Part shown: piece by piece, positions 1 through 9,349 of the stretch
How the letters are laid out: every line of letters begins with the position of its first letter
Position numbering within the stretch: position 1 is the first letter of the stretch
Origin: Gallionella sp.
Lineage (GTDB): Bacteria; Pseudomonadota; Gammaproteobacteria; Burkholderiales; Gallionellaceae
Direction: 5' to 3'
Assembly: GCA_017880865.1 (NCBI GenBank)
Contig: JADGRL010000001.1
Coordinates: 1 to 64,000, forward strand
DNA: 64,000 bases
Notes under the pieces: model-generated
What the model was told of the DNA's origin: nothing
Databases searched by the model: none
What the model saw: the letters and a program-made list of their open reading frames with translations, nothing else
Position numbers and translations under genes: made by a program

Positions 1-73
1 CAGCTAACTCTTCCCCTTGCAGGGCGAGTAGAGGACTTTCACCTCCAAGTAAGTGCGCCCTGCCGGGCGCACC

Positions 74-99
74 AAAAAAAGCGGCCCGAAGGCCGCTTT
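74..99 (-). terminator. Rho-independent terminator of the poly-Gly lipoprotein gene
   Basis: A perfect 9-bp stem (AAAGCGGCC / GGCCGCTTT) closes on a four-base loop that reads TTCG on the minus strand, and is followed on that strand by a run of seven T. It lies about 25 bases past the stop codon of the minus-strand lipoprotein gene. Confidence 0.9.
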
Positions 100-123
100 A
101 ATAAATTATATTACTGTTTCAGC

Positions 124-1941
124 TTAATAGTAATTGGCCAAGACTTTACCTCCATACTGATCGAACGTATTTATCCAGTAACTCCCGCTCGTCCAGACAA
201 CGCCTTGTAGAGGTGCGGTGATGACTATTGTGGCAGTTCCCGAGGTAGCGGTCTTTCCTGTCAAGTCAGCCTGAACGTTTAGACTCGCGTTTATCCCCGC
301 CGTCAACGTCTGATTCATGTTCACGCTGATGAGATCCCCAGTTAGCCCTGCTGGTATGCTCCATGAAGGTGTCAATGTAATAGCACCTACCCCAGCCAGA
401 TTGACCATGCCGGTGATCGAGGGGTAGGCCAAAGTAGCCATAGCCGTATTGAGTGCTGGCTTGACTAGAACCACCTCGGTATAAGTAGCGCCGGGAATAG
501 CCGCTCCCGCAAGGTCATTCAGCGTCACAGTGTAGACGCTATTAGGCAGCACCAAATTGATATCCGCATCCGCCATGTACCAAGTATTGCCCGTGCATCC
601 TGCACACGAATTAGGATTAGTGGTGGTGATGTTGAACCAGGTTTGGTTAAGCTGCGCTGCCAGAGTCACACCACCTTGAGGAAGCCCTGGGCCTGTCACG
701 ATTACCGACCCGATAGGTTTCGCCCCTTGATTGTTAATATCGATCGAGAGACCAGTTCTATAAGTGAGAGGCGTCAGACAAGTGGCGCAGGTATCTTTTT
801 CAGCTGAGGTTCTAACGCTCACAGAAGCAAGACGCTGATCCCCGTTCATCTGCCATGCGCCAGTAACCGCATCTTTCGTCATTTGCCAATTGACCACACC
901 GCCGACACTACCGGTCGCTAAATTAGTTCCAGCCGCATCCAACGGAGTGAAATGCACCTGAGCCACACCCGATGCCGCATTCACCGATTCAACCACGAAA
1001 TTGGTCAATTTCAGACCAACATTCGTTGGTTGTGTGGTCATTTGGGTCAGAAAAGCTGAACTGCTCTGCCCACCGTCCATGAAAGTGCGGCTGAACAAAG
1101 CAAGCAAGTTCGGGTCAGTTGGACTGGGCAAAGCAGTTGCAAAGAAGGCGGAGAAGGCATTGGCTGTCGCCATCATGCCATCGAACGGCGTCGCTGAAGG
1201 TGCTAGGCCAACTATGCTGACTGTGCCGGTGGCAGTACCCGTAGTCGTATCGATGACCAGCGTATTGGCCGCATCCAGTATGTTGGTAATGGTTGCGGTC
1301 GTAGCCGTCGTGCTGACTTTAACCACGTCCATGAATCGGTCCAAGCCGGTGCTATCGGCGTTGAAAGTGGCGCGCAACAAATCAATGCTGCCGGAGACCC
1401 CCATCGCAGTAAGAGCCGGTGTCAACAGCGTAGTCAAAGCAACACGCTTCGCATCCAACTGTGCGGTGGTCAGGTTGGCCATGTTGGCCGGATTAGCCAG
1501 ATACGCGTCGACCGCTGACGCGGCAATATTTCTGATGATCAGATCGGTGAACGGGGTGATGTTGATCGTTCCGCCCACATCTGCCGAAGTGGCCGCAGAA
1601 TAAAGCGAAACGGTTTTCCCTCCCACTGTGCCGCTGGCAAGGAAGGCATAAGGCGCCTTCAGGCCAGTCACATCAATCGAATAATTACCATTCGCCGCAA
1701 TAGGAATATTTGTCTTCACCGGCTGAGCATTGGTGGAGCTGTCTCTAACCGATACATAACCGATCACAGGCGCACCCGCAGCAGCCGTGCCGTTAATGTG
1801 TACAGCCTGCACTGGTGGAGTAGAACCTCCCCCGCCTCCCCCGCCGCCTCCCCCGCCACCGCCACACCCGACAAGAAACACTGCAACAAAAATCGGAAAA
1901 ACTGTCAGGACTGTCTGCATGTGTCTAAAAAAGGTTTTCAT
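124..1941 (-). CDS. Large secreted lipoprotein with a poly-glycine linker
   Basis: 605 residues. The N-terminus is a lipoprotein signal: a basic start (MKTFFRHMQ), a hydrophobic core, and a lipobox ending LVGC at residue 26, so the mature protein should be lipid-anchored. The Cys is followed directly by thirteen glycines and then STPP, a flexible spacer that lifts the globular part off the membrane. Residues about 45-110 look like a carboxypeptidase-regulatory-like beta-sandwich ([12 protein letters not shown]..., then a run ending [10 protein letters not shown]). The rest is Ser/Thr/Ala-rich with two cysteine pairs (CATC near 388, CAGC near 449) that may form disulfides. The gene stands alone, with a strong terminator after it. 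Function unknown; a surface or adhesion role is only a guess. The poly-Gly tract (about 1825-1867) is a low-complexity DNA repeat that could change length. Confidence 0.8.
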   Translation of the reverse strand: MKTFFRHMQTVLTVFPIFVAVFLVGCGGGGGGGGGGGGGSTPPVQAVHINGTAAAGAPVIGYVSVRDSSTNAQPVKTNIPIAANGNYSIDVTGLKAPYAFLASGTVGGKTVSLYSAATSADVGGTINITPFTDLIIRNIAASAVDAYLANPANMANLTTAQLDAKRVALTTLLTPALTAMGVSGSIDLLRATFNADSTGLDRFMDVVKVSTTATTATITNILDAANTLVIDTTTGTATGTVSIVGLAPSATPFDGMMATANAFSAFFATALPSPTDPNLLALFSRTFMDGGQSSSAFLTQMTTQPTNVGLKLTNFVVESVNAASGVAQVHFTPLDAAGTNLATGSVGGVVNWQMTKDAVTGAWQMNGDQRLASVSVRTSAEKDTCATCLTPLTYRTGLSIDINNQGAKPIGSVIVTGPGLPQGGVTLAAQLNQTWFNITTTNPNSCAGCTGNTWYMADADINLVLPNSVYTVTLNDLAGAAIPGATYTEVVLVKPALNTAMATLAYPSITGMVNLAGVGAITLTPSWSIPAGLTGDLISVNMNQTLTAGINASLNVQADLTGKTATSGTATIVITAPLQGVVWTSGSYWINTFDQYGGKVLANYY

Positions 1942-2049
1942 TTCTTCGCTCCTTGTTTATGCATTCATGAAACAAATGTTGCCGTCCGTCTGGCAACATC
2001 ACTGTGCCGCATTCACCTTGAATTAATATGCAATGCCTTTAATAAATGC

Positions 2050-2064
2050 TGAAAATAATTGTTA
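2050..2064. promoter_or_regulatory. Candidate Fur box upstream of feoAB
   Basis: TGAAAAT-A-ATTGTTA matches the 7-1-7 inverted Fur consensus (TGATAAT-N-ATTATCA) at 11 of 14 positions and lies about 115 bases before feoA, where iron-dependent repression of ferrous iron uptake is expected. It also lies upstream of the divergent lipoprotein gene. Found by eye; a match of this quality can occur by chance in AT-rich spacers. Confidence 0.45.
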
Positions 2065-2178
2065 AACATGCTACGCCAAAACATTGACCTGTCAAGACCA
2101 TTACCCTGCAGATCAGGCTGCGCGACAAATGCCACGCGAATGTGAAATAATGCAAGCACTCTTGAAACAGCCATCACC

Positions 2179-2424
2179 ATGCCCGCAACAACCCTTGCCG
2201 CGCTGCATCCCGGCGATATCGCCACTATCGTCGCTATCCATGCCGAAGAAGCGCTGCACCTGCGCCTGCTCGCGCTGGGTTTTCGCACCGGAAAACAGAT
2301 CGAGCTGATACGCAAAGCCAGCTTCGAAGGCCCGTTGCAAGTGCGCATCGGCACCACCGATATTCTGCTGCGGCGTAGCGAGGCAGCCAAAATAACGGTG
2401 TGCAAAGGAGCCGCTGGGACATGA
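2179..2424 (+). CDS. feoA: FeoA, ferrous iron uptake SH3-like protein
   Basis: 81 residues, the usual size for FeoA. It has the SH3-like beta-barrel pattern: LHPGDIATIVAI, then LRLLALGFRTGKQIELI and a C-terminal LLRRSEAAKITV strand. FeoA is a small cytoplasmic partner of FeoB and is thought to modulate its GTPase or transport activity. The stop codon overlaps the feoB start in an ATGA, so the two are translationally coupled. No FeoC follows feoB. Confidence 0.95.
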   Translation: MPATTLAALHPGDIATIVAIHAEEALHLRLLALGFRTGKQIELIRKASFEGPLQVRIGTTDILLRRSEAAKITVCKGAAGT

Positions 2425-4208
2425 AACGTATCGCCCTGCTCGGCATGCCCAACACCGGCAAGTCCACACTGTTCAACCGGATGACCGGTGGTGCTGCGCG
2501 CGTCGGCAACTGGCCGGGCATCACCGTCGAGCTGCTCAGCGGAAAAATTTTGCTCGGATCGGACATGGTCGAGATCATCGACCTACCCGGCATCTACGAT
2601 CTGCACGGCTTTTCCGACGATGAACAAGTGGTGCGCCACTTCCTGCACGACAACGTCCCCGACCTGGCACTGGTGATACTCAACACCACGCAGATCGAAC
2701 GCCAGATGAGCCTGCTGTTGCAACTCAAGCAACTCAACATGAACATCGTCGTGGTGCTCAACATGGCGGACGAGGCAAAGAAATTCGGCATCAGCGTCGA
2801 TGTGGCGAAAATGTCCGCGCTGCTGGAGATGCCGATTTTCCTGCTTAGCGCGAAATATGGCGGCGGCTATCCGGAAGCGCTGCTGGCCATCACCAAAGCC
2901 TTGCGCTACCCCACGCCCGGCATGGCGGAACAATTGCGCAGCCAGCTGGAGCAGGACGAACATATCGAAGCGGAAATGGCGCGCGTGTTGAAGCACACCG
3001 TGCAAATTCCGGCGCGGCTGTCGGATAACCTCACCGATAAACTGGATCGCGTGATGCTGCATCCGTGGCTGGGACTGCCGATTTTCTTCGCGGTGATGTA
3101 CCTGCTGTTTCAGGGCATTTTCATGTTCGGTCAGCCGCTGCAAACCGGCATCGCCGCAGCCTTCACCTGGCTGCGCGAGACCGCGCTGGTGCCGCTGCTG
3201 GGCGGCCTGCCGCACGCGGTGCAAGGTTTGCTACTGGACGGAATTTATAACGGCGTGGCCACGGTCGCCGCTTTCGTGCCGATCATCGTGCTGTTCTTTT
3301 TGTTCATGGCGATGGTGGAAGACAGCGGCTATCTGTCGCGCGCGGCATTTTTGATGGACGCACTGATGGCGCGATTGGGCCTAGACGGACGCGGCTTCGT
3401 GATGCTGCTGATGGGCTTCGGCTGCAACGTGCCCGCGCTGATGGGCACGCGTGTGATGCGCTCGCGCGCGATGCGCCTGCTCACGATGCTGGTGATCCCG
3501 TTTTCGCTGTGCTCGGCGCGCCTGCAGGTTTTCATCTTCTTCACCGCCGCGCTGTTCTCGCCGAAAGCAGCGCCGTTAGTGCTGTTCAGCCTGTACCTGT
3601 TCAGCTTCGTCACCGCGATACTCACCGCGCTGATATTCAAACACCAGTTCAAAAACAACGAACCGTTCGTGCTGGAACTGCCGCCCTACCGTTTCCCGAC
3701 GCTGCGCCAGATGATGCTGCGCGGCTGGCTGGAAGTGCGCCACTTCCTGAGTCGCGCCAGCAAATTCATCGTCGCCGGCGTGGTGCTGGTCTGGCTGCTC
3801 ACCCACCTACCATTACATGCCGTCCCCGCCAGCGCCGACACCTTGGCTGGCATGATAGGCGGCGCGCTGCACCCGTTGTTCGCCCCGATCGGCATCAACG
3901 AACAACTCACGATCGCGCTGATCTTCGGCTTCATCGCCAAGGAAATCGTGATCGGCGCGCTCGCGGTGATCTATGGCCTTTCCGGCGCTGCGCTGGGCAG
4001 TACGATCGGACAACAGCTGGACTGGGTACAAGCCTACAGCTTCATGCTGTTCACGCTGCTCTACACCCCTTGCCTCGCCACCGTCGCCACGCTGCAAAGC
4101 GAATCCAAGCAAGCCAGTTTCACTGCGCTGTCGCTCGTATGGTCGCTGGGGCTGGCGTGGCTGGTGAGCTTTGCGTTTTATCAGGGTGCGAGGGCGCTGG
4201 GATATTAA
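2421..4208 (+). CDS. feoB: FeoB, ferrous iron transporter with GTPase domain
   Basis: 595 residues. The N-terminal G domain shows G1 (GMPNTGKST), G3 (DLPGIYD), G4 (NMAD) and a G5-like LSAK, followed by a helical linker and a membrane domain with the FeoB core motif GFGCNVPALMGTR and a second gate-type repeat near LVIPFSLCSAR. It is clearly shorter than the roughly 770-residue E. coli protein, so it belongs to a compact form. The start at 2421 is chosen because the protein then begins MKRIALLGMPNTGKS as family members do, AAGGAG lies upstream, and the ATG overlaps the feoA stop. It imports Fe(II) across the inner membrane. Confidence 0.95.
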   Translation: MKRIALLGMPNTGKSTLFNRMTGGAARVGNWPGITVELLSGKILLGSDMVEIIDLPGIYDLHGFSDDEQVVRHFLHDNVPDLALVILNTTQIERQMSLLLQLKQLNMNIVVVLNMADEAKKFGISVDVAKMSALLEMPIFLLSAKYGGGYPEALLAITKALRYPTPGMAEQLRSQLEQDEHIEAEMARVLKHTVQIPARLSDNLTDKLDRVMLHPWLGLPIFFAVMYLLFQGIFMFGQPLQTGIAAAFTWLRETALVPLLGGLPHAVQGLLLDGIYNGVATVAAFVPIIVLFFLFMAMVEDSGYLSRAAFLMDALMARLGLDGRGFVMLLMGFGCNVPALMGTRVMRSRAMRLLTMLVIPFSLCSARLQVFIFFTAALFSPKAAPLVLFSLYLFSFVTAILTALIFKHQFKNNEPFVLELPPYRFPTLRQMMLRGWLEVRHFLSRASKFIVAGVVLVWLLTHLPLHAVPASADTLAGMIGGALHPLFAPIGINEQLTIALIFGFIAKEIVIGALAVIYGLSGAALGSTIGQQLDWVQAYSFMLFTLLYTPCLATVATLQSESKQASFTALSLVWSLGLAWLVSFAFYQGARALGY

Positions 4209-4244
4209 GCAAGAAGATCGAAGCGTCCTTGCAGTCCCGGTGCA

Positions 4245-5528
4245 TCAGTGTTTGATCAGTGCCAGAGACAGTTCCGGCCAATAGGTGATGATCAGCACGG
4301 CGACCAGCAAAATCGCGACGAAGGGCAACACGGCGCGAAAAATTTCCAGCATAGGCCGGTCGAAGCGATACATCGCGATGAACAGATTCATGCCCATCGG
4401 CGGCATCAGGTAGGCGATCTCCATGTTGGCCAAAAAGATGATGCCCAGATGAACCGGATGGATACCATAGCCCACCGCGATGGGCAGGATCAGCGGCACC
4501 ATGATCACCAGCGCGGAAAAAATATCCAGCATCATGCCCAGCGCGAGCAGGAACACATTCAGCAGCAGCAAAAATGTGAATGCATTGTCCACATGGGTAC
4601 GAATGAAGCTGAACAGCTTGGATGGAATCTCGGCATCGAGCAAATAGTTGGTCGAGGCCAGCGACATGCCCAGCACGATCAGAATCGCGCCGACCAGCAC
4701 CATGGATTCGCGCATGATCTTGGGCAGATTGGTAAAACTGATCTCGCGATGAATGAGCACTTCGACGATGAACACGTAGATCGCGGTTACTGCGGCCGCC
4801 TCGGACACGGCGAAGTAGCCGCTGTAGATGCCGCCGAGCACGATGAAGGGCAACGGCAATTCCCACGCCGCTTCGCGCACCGATGCCAGCGCTTCACGAG
4901 CACTGAACGAAGAGAGAGCGACTGGCGAACCGCGTCTTTGCCACAAGCCATAAAGCGACAGCATAACGATGATCAGCAAACCGGGCAGAATACCGGCCAG
5001 AAAAAGATCGCTGATCGAAACAGGTGTGCCGATGTTGAGTTGCTGCGCCACCACGCCATACAGGATGAGCGGCAGCGAGGGCGCAAACAGCAGACCGATG
5101 CTGCCCGAGGTGGTGACCAGCCCCAGGCTGTAGCGTTCCGAATAGCCCGCTTCCTTGAGCGCCGGATACAGCATGCCGCCGAGCGCCACGATGGTCACAC
5201 CCGAGGCGCCGGTGAAAGCGGTGAACATCGCGCAAATGACCAGCGCCACCGCCGCCAGCCCGCCCGGCATCCAGCCGAAGAAGACATTAGTGATGCGCAC
5301 CAGACGATGCGGTGCATTCGATTCGGCCAGCAGATAACCGGCGAACGTGAACAGCGGGATCGCGAGCAAGACCGGCATTTCTGCCAGCCGGTAGACCTCG
5401 ATGATGACGACGGTCAGATCCACACCGTCCAGCGCAAAATTCAGCATCACGCTCGCCGCGATGACCGCGAACAGCGGCGCACCGAGCAGCACCATGGTGA
5501 TGAGCGCGATGCCGATCAAGATCATCAT
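4245..5528 (-). CDS. dctM: TRAP transporter large permease (DctM family)
   Basis: 427 residues, the normal DctM length, with about 11-12 hydrophobic helices and the family signatures ASGVTIVALGGMLYPALKEAGY and GSIGLLFAPSLPLILYGV. It forms the sodium-coupled membrane channel that takes substrate from the DctP binding protein. It is the last gene of the tatT-dctP-dctQ-dctM operon and is separated from dctQ by a MITE-like element. The Shine-Dalgarno sequence (AGAGGTGG, 5540-5533) lies inside the terminal repeat of that element, so the insertion appears to provide the ribosome binding site. Confidence 0.92.
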   Translation of the reverse strand: MMILIGIALITMVLLGAPLFAVIAASVMLNFALDGVDLTVVIIEVYRLAEMPVLLAIPLFTFAGYLLAESNAPHRLVRITNVFFGWMPGGLAAVALVICAMFTAFTGASGVTIVALGGMLYPALKEAGYSERYSLGLVTTSGSIGLLFAPSLPLILYGVVAQQLNIGTPVSISDLFLAGILPGLLIIVMLSLYGLWQRRGSPVALSSFSAREALASVREAAWELPLPFIVLGGIYSGYFAVSEAAAVTAIYVFIVEVLIHREISFTNLPKIMRESMVLVGAILIVLGMSLASTNYLLDAEIPSKLFSFIRTHVDNAFTFLLLLNVFLLALGMMLDIFSALVIMVPLILPIAVGYGIHPVHLGIIFLANMEIAYLMPPMGMNLFIAMYRFDRPMLEIFRAVLPFVAILLVAVLIITYWPELSLALIKH

Positions 5529-5529
5529 A

Positions 5530-5671
5530 TGGCCACCTCTATATATCCAAATTTCGTCACAATACTGCGTTGCTCACAAAAAATCACTCCTTACATATTA
5601 GGCATATGCTGCGTCGCAATTTTTTGCTCGCGCCTTGTCTTGCTTAGAACTTTGAATTTCTAGAGGTAGCC
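5530..5671. repeat. MITE-like palindromic element between dctQ and dctM
   Basis: About 142 bases with imperfect terminal inverted repeats: GGCCACCTCTATATATCC at the left, and a right end whose reverse complement begins GGCTACCTCTAGAAATTC. The interior is also palindromic (GTGATTTTTTGTGAGC against GCAATTTTTTGCTCGC). It fills the space between the dctQ stop and the dctM start exactly, carries no open frame of note, and encodes no transposase, all typical of a non-autonomous miniature element. The right end abuts the dctQ stop codon. Confidence 0.75.
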
Positions 5672-5672
5672 A

Positions 5673-6188
5673 TCATTCTGCTTTCTCGCGACCGCGAGCC
5701 TGCCGCACATGATGCATGAAACGCAAACCGTAACGCAGGCCGATCAGCGTAAAGCCCAGCGGTAAAATGATTGCGGCAACCCACACCGGGAACGAGCCAA
5801 AAGCCATCTCGCCGGATTCGCGTGCGCTGTGCATGAAACGCAGCGCCTGCCATGCCAGCACCAGGCACACGCTAAGTGTGAAAAGATCGGTCACCGCCAC
5901 GACGCCCGACTTGATCCGATTTGGCAACCAGCGCGCAATCGCATCCACATGGATGTGCTTGCCGTCGCGGCTGGCGGCGACAGCCCCAAGAAACGCCACC
6001 CACAACACCAGCAGGCGCAGCATCTGATCGGCACCGAAAATGCTCATATCGAATAAATTACGGAACAGGATCTGCGCCGCAGCCAGCACCACCATCAGCG
6101 CCAGCATGCCGATGAGCAGCGCGTTCTCCGACCAGGTGACGATCCTGATCAGACGGTCAAGTGCAGGGGGCAGGTTGCGAGTCGGCAT
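5673..6188 (-). CDS. dctQ: TRAP transporter small permease (DctQ family)
   Basis: 171 residues with four predicted membrane helices (ENALLIGMLALMVVLAAAQI; MLRLLVLWVAFLGAV; TDLFTLSVCLVLAWQ; WVAAIILPLGFTLIGL) and the DctQ signature ASRDGKHIHVDAI between the second and third. It partners DctM in the membrane. The start lies 3 bases beyond the dctP stop, so the pair is co-translated. The stop is followed at once by the MITE-like repeat. Confidence 0.92.
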   Translation of the reverse strand: MPTRNLPPALDRLIRIVTWSENALLIGMLALMVVLAAAQILFRNLFDMSIFGADQMLRLLVLWVAFLGAVAASRDGKHIHVDAIARWLPNRIKSGVVAVTDLFTLSVCLVLAWQALRFMHSARESGEMAFGSFPVWVAAIILPLGFTLIGLRYGLRFMHHVRQARGREKAE

Positions 6189-6191
6189 GAA

Positions 6192-7202
6192 TTAATGCGA
6201 TGAAGGTTTGCGACTGCGGTACGCATCAAGATGGCTGCGCAGCTCCTTGATCAAGGCCGGTGAGAACACGCCCTTTTCGCTCAAGCGCTGTATGGTCTGG
6301 TCGGCAGCGCTGCGCAACTTTGCGATCTCTTCCGGCGGCATGGTGACGAACACGATGCCCTGTTTGCGCAGCGCATCGCGTGCAGCGTTATCGTCGATGC
6401 GGGTTTGCTTGTTCATCGCCGCATACACGCGCTCCATCACCTCGCGTACCACGGCCTGGTCGGCCGCGCTCATGCTGGCAAAAACTTTCTTGTCCACGGC
6501 CAGCGCACCGAAGATGGACATCGTGGGCATATCGGTCAGGTATTTCACTTTGGTATGCCACTGCAAGGCGATGGCACCTGTTGCGGTGGCGCCAATGGTG
6601 GTGATGAGTCCAGTCTGAAGCCCGGTGAGCACATCGGTGAGCGGCAGGGGAAGCGATGGCGCACCCAGCGTCTCGAACATCGAGCGGCTGATGTCGTCGC
6701 CTTCCGGCACCCAAATCTTCTGGTTCTTCAAGTCATCGACACGCTGCAACTGCGAACTCGACAACAAATAGGCAAAGCCGCCATCGGTGATACCAAAGGT
6801 CACGAAACCGTGATCTTCGATGCCCTGCGCGATCTTCTTGTCCATGCGCAAGCGCACGTAATCCAGTTCATCGTAGGAACGGAACAGCATCGGCAAACTA
6901 TAGATCTGCGCATCCGGGTAGATCTCGGCCAACGCACCGCCAGTGAGCGCACCGCCCTGCAACTGGCCGGCGCGTATCTTGCGCAGCACCACGCGGTCGC
7001 TCCCCATGCTGCCGCCCGGATACAACTTGAGGGTGACTCGCCCCGCCGTGCGCTTCTCGATCTCCTCGCCGCCACGGCGCAGCTCCTGCATCCACAGCGT
7101 GCCATCCGGCGCGAACGTGGCGATCTTCAGACTCAACGCATGGGCCGAAACACATGGTGCGGCCAGCAGCGCAGCAAACATCAGCGATAACAGTGAACGC
7201 AT
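6192..7202 (-). CDS. dctP: TRAP transporter periplasmic binding protein (DctP family)
   Basis: 336 residues. A signal peptide ([22 protein letters not shown]) precedes the mature start [18 protein letters not shown]. DctP signatures include [17 protein letters not shown] and [18 protein letters not shown]. It captures the substrate in the periplasm for DctQM. A GGGGGAAG ribosome site lies just before the ATG. A TatT gene directly upstream places it in the TatPT subgroup of TRAP systems, known from Treponema Tp0956-Tp0958, for which hydrophobic ligands have been proposed; the substrate here cannot be read from sequence. Confidence 0.93.
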   Translation of the reverse strand: MRSLLSLMFAALLAAPCVSAHALSLKIATFAPDGTLWMQELRRGGEEIEKRTAGRVTLKLYPGGSMGSDRVVLRKIRAGQLQGGALTGGALAEIYPDAQIYSLPMLFRSYDELDYVRLRMDKKIAQGIEDHGFVTFGITDGGFAYLLSSSQLQRVDDLKNQKIWVPEGDDISRSMFETLGAPSLPLPLTDVLTGLQTGLITTIGATATGAIALQWHTKVKYLTDMPTMSIFGALAVDKKVFASMSAADQAVVREVMERVYAAMNKQTRIDDNAARDALRKQGIVFVTMPPEEIAKLRSAADQTIQRLSEKGVFSPALIKELRSHLDAYRSRKPSSH

Positions 7203-7245
7203 TTCTTCCCCCTAATGATTGTCGACGGAGTGATTCCCCACAGAA

Positions 7246-7270
7246 CCTCTAAAAATTTAATTTTTAGAGG
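7246..7270. repeat. Perfect hairpin between tatT and dctP
   Basis: CCTCTAAAAA and TTTTTAGAGG flank a 5-base spacer, giving a 10-bp perfect stem in the 85-base gap of the TRAP operon. The sequence resembles the two outer ends of the 5530-5671 element joined together, so it may be an internal deletion derivative. As RNA it could affect the relative expression of tatT and dctP. Confidence 0.6.
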
Positions 7271-7287
7271 CCCCTTCCGTTCTGTTT

Positions 7288-8157
7288 TTAAAAATAGTTA
7301 TCGGCGCTTGCCAGCAGCTCGCGCGCCTGGCGCTTGGCCAGCACGTTGCTCAGTGTCAGACCGGGTGCGACTGCATCGGCATCGAGCACCTCCTGCAGCA
7401 AACGGTCATGCAGCGGCCGGTCATAAGTGATGCGTGCATAACGGCGCGCGTATTCTACCTTCGCCATCAAATCACGTCCGGCCGAAATTTGTATCGCGCG
7501 CTCGAAATGCGCGCGACCCTCTTCCGGCTTGCCGCCCAGCGCCGACGGCAGCAATGTGGCGAACACGCCCAGATACAAATGGCCTTCGCCGTTACTATAA
7601 GTCTCATCCAGCTCGACTACCCGCGTCATCATGGCCTTGACCTTGGGCAAACTGGCGATCGCATTCCAATCGCTGCTGTTGGCCTGTATCCAGCCGGCCC
7701 AAGCCGTGGCGCTGGCATACAGCAGCGGCACATCATCTATTTTCAACATGGCGATGGCGGCGGAAAATTCGTCATAGGGACGCTCCAGCACATTGCATAG
7801 CCGCTTGTCGTGGACGCAAAGCGCGCGATCGCTGTAGTCGCGCGCACGGCGCGCAAGCCGTTTGGCACGTTCAGGCTCACTGACAAAGGCCGCTGCATAA
7901 GCGCCGTACAACTTGCTGCCTGACAGCAAAAAGCTCTCACTCTTGGGATCGCCCTCGATCAGGCTGTCGACGAGCAACAGATAGGAGGGCATACCGGCTT
8001 CCACCGTCTCCGGGTCGTCCTGATTGAGGATCGCGCCGGACAAATTGTTGGCAAGTTTGCTGGTAGCCGACGTGGCAAGGCTGGCGCAACCGGCCAGCAC
8101 GGACAAGGTCAGCAGGACAGGTAGCATCCGGAACAGGCGCATCGTTGAGAATCGCAT
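7288..8157 (-). CDS. tatT: TatT-type lipoprotein, T component of a TRAP transporter
   Basis: 289 residues from the chosen start (MRFSTMRLFRML...). A lipobox ending LAGC shows an outer-membrane or periplasmic lipoprotein. The body matches the TRAP transporter T-component family, made of TPR-like helical repeats: SESFLLSGSKLYGAYAAAFV, RAKRLARRARDYSDRALC, LYASATAWAGWI and a region with YLGVFATLLPSALGG. Structures of the Treponema homologue show a ring of TPR-like units that binds the DctP-type partner. It is the first gene of the TRAP operon. A start at 8142 is equally possible; no clear Shine-Dalgarno sequence decides. Confidence 0.88.
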   Translation of the reverse strand: MRFSTMRLFRMLPVLLTLSVLAGCASLATSATSKLANNLSGAILNQDDPETVEAGMPSYLLLVDSLIEGDPKSESFLLSGSKLYGAYAAAFVSEPERAKRLARRARDYSDRALCVHDKRLCNVLERPYDEFSAAIAMLKIDDVPLLYASATAWAGWIQANSSDWNAIASLPKVKAMMTRVVELDETYSNGEGHLYLGVFATLLPSALGGKPEEGRAHFERAIQISAGRDLMAKVEYARRYARITYDRPLHDRLLQEVLDADAVAPGLTLSNVLAKRQARELLASADNYF

Positions 8158-8330
8158 CATCGGGAAGAAGTTAATTTTATTTGATATTTTGCGCACGCTA
8201 ATCCATTTTCCGGTCATGCGCAACCCGGATCGATATGCCTCTGCGTCCAGCGCATGGAACTCAAATGATTCTTGATGCCGGAGCGGCGCTGGTCGCGTAA
8301 GATATTGCCATATCCACTTTATAACAACTG

Positions 8331-9236
8331 ATGCCCTCTGCCCTATCTCGTGAACGCTGGCTCTTACCGCTCGGCCTGCTCATCCTCTCGGTCACCTGGG
8401 GCTACACTTGGGTCTTGGCCAAGCAGGCGCTGAATTTTGCGCCGCCCTTCGCTTTCGCGGCGGAGCGTGCTGTCGGCGGTGCGCTGGCTTTGTTTGTCGC
8501 ACTCAAACTCATGGGCAGGCCGCTCAAGCTAATCGCCCCCGGCCCCACGCTCGCGATCGGCTTGGCGCAAATCACCGGCTTCATGTTGTTCTCGACCTGG
8601 GCACTGGTGGAAGGCGGCCCCGGCAAGACGGCGGTGCTGATCTTTACCATGCCCATCTGGACGCTGCTGCTCGGCTGGCCGATTCTGGGCGAGCGCGTCC
8701 GGGGCAAGCAGTGGCTGGCCGCTATCAGCACACTCACCGGCCTGCTGTTGATCATCGAACCCTGGAACATGCATACCAGCCTGCTCAGCAAATTTCTGGG
8801 CGTCATGGCCGCATTGTGCTGGGCCATCGGCACCGTGCTGATCAAGCGCCTGCGTGCCAAACAGCAGGTTGACCTGCTCTCGCTGACCGCCTGGCAGATG
8901 ATAATTGGCACCGTGCCGCTGGTGCTGCTGGCAGTCGTGATCCCCGAACGTCCCACTGACTGGGCCGTGTCTTACATCGGCATCCTTGCATTCATTTCGG
9001 TGATCAGCACGGCGCTGTGCTGGTGGTTGTGGATCACATTGTTAGACCGTGTGCCCGCATGGGAAGCCAGCCTTTCCGTGCTCGGCACGCCGGTGGTGGC
9101 GATCGTCTCCGCGCGCCTGACGCTGGGAGAGGATTTCAGTCTCGGCGAGGTGGCGGGCATACTGCTCATCGGCACAGGGCTGGCGCTGTTGTCGCTGTTC
9201 GGATGGGCCGCCAGCCGGCGCAGCCCGGTAAAGTGA
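8331..9236 (+). CDS. EamA-family (DMT) membrane transporter
   Basis: 301 residues, ten predicted membrane helices in two EamA repeats (about 15-145 and 160-290). Typical features are SVTWGYTWVLAKQAL at the start, AVLIFTMPIWTLLLGWPILGE closing repeat one, and the parallel LSVLGTPVVAIVSARLTLGE in repeat two. Members export metabolites such as amino acids or purines; the substrate is not evident. Monocistronic and divergent from the TRAP operon. Confidence 0.9.
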   Translation: MPSALSRERWLLPLGLLILSVTWGYTWVLAKQALNFAPPFAFAAERAVGGALALFVALKLMGRPLKLIAPGPTLAIGLAQITGFMLFSTWALVEGGPGKTAVLIFTMPIWTLLLGWPILGERVRGKQWLAAISTLTGLLLIIEPWNMHTSLLSKFLGVMAALCWAIGTVLIKRLRAKQQVDLLSLTAWQMIIGTVPLVLLAVVIPERPTDWAVSYIGILAFISVISTALCWWLWITLLDRVPAWEASLSVLGTPVVAIVSARLTLGEDFSLGEVAGILLIGTGLALLSLFGWAASRRSPVK

Positions 9237-9349
9237 AACGGCTCAGCAAGAATGAAGGTCGTGTTGTTTATATATCCGTAGTTTGTCACCCGTTGTTCCC
9301 GTTATAATTATTCTGGCTAAGTTGGCGCGCAAGCCATACAAAAGGAAAC

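Noticed and set aside
4248-5663. 471-codon open frame opposite dctM, rich in His, Gln and Asp
   Set aside because: Composition is that of an antisense frame over hydrophobic codons, with no ribosome site; dctM on the other strand is certain.
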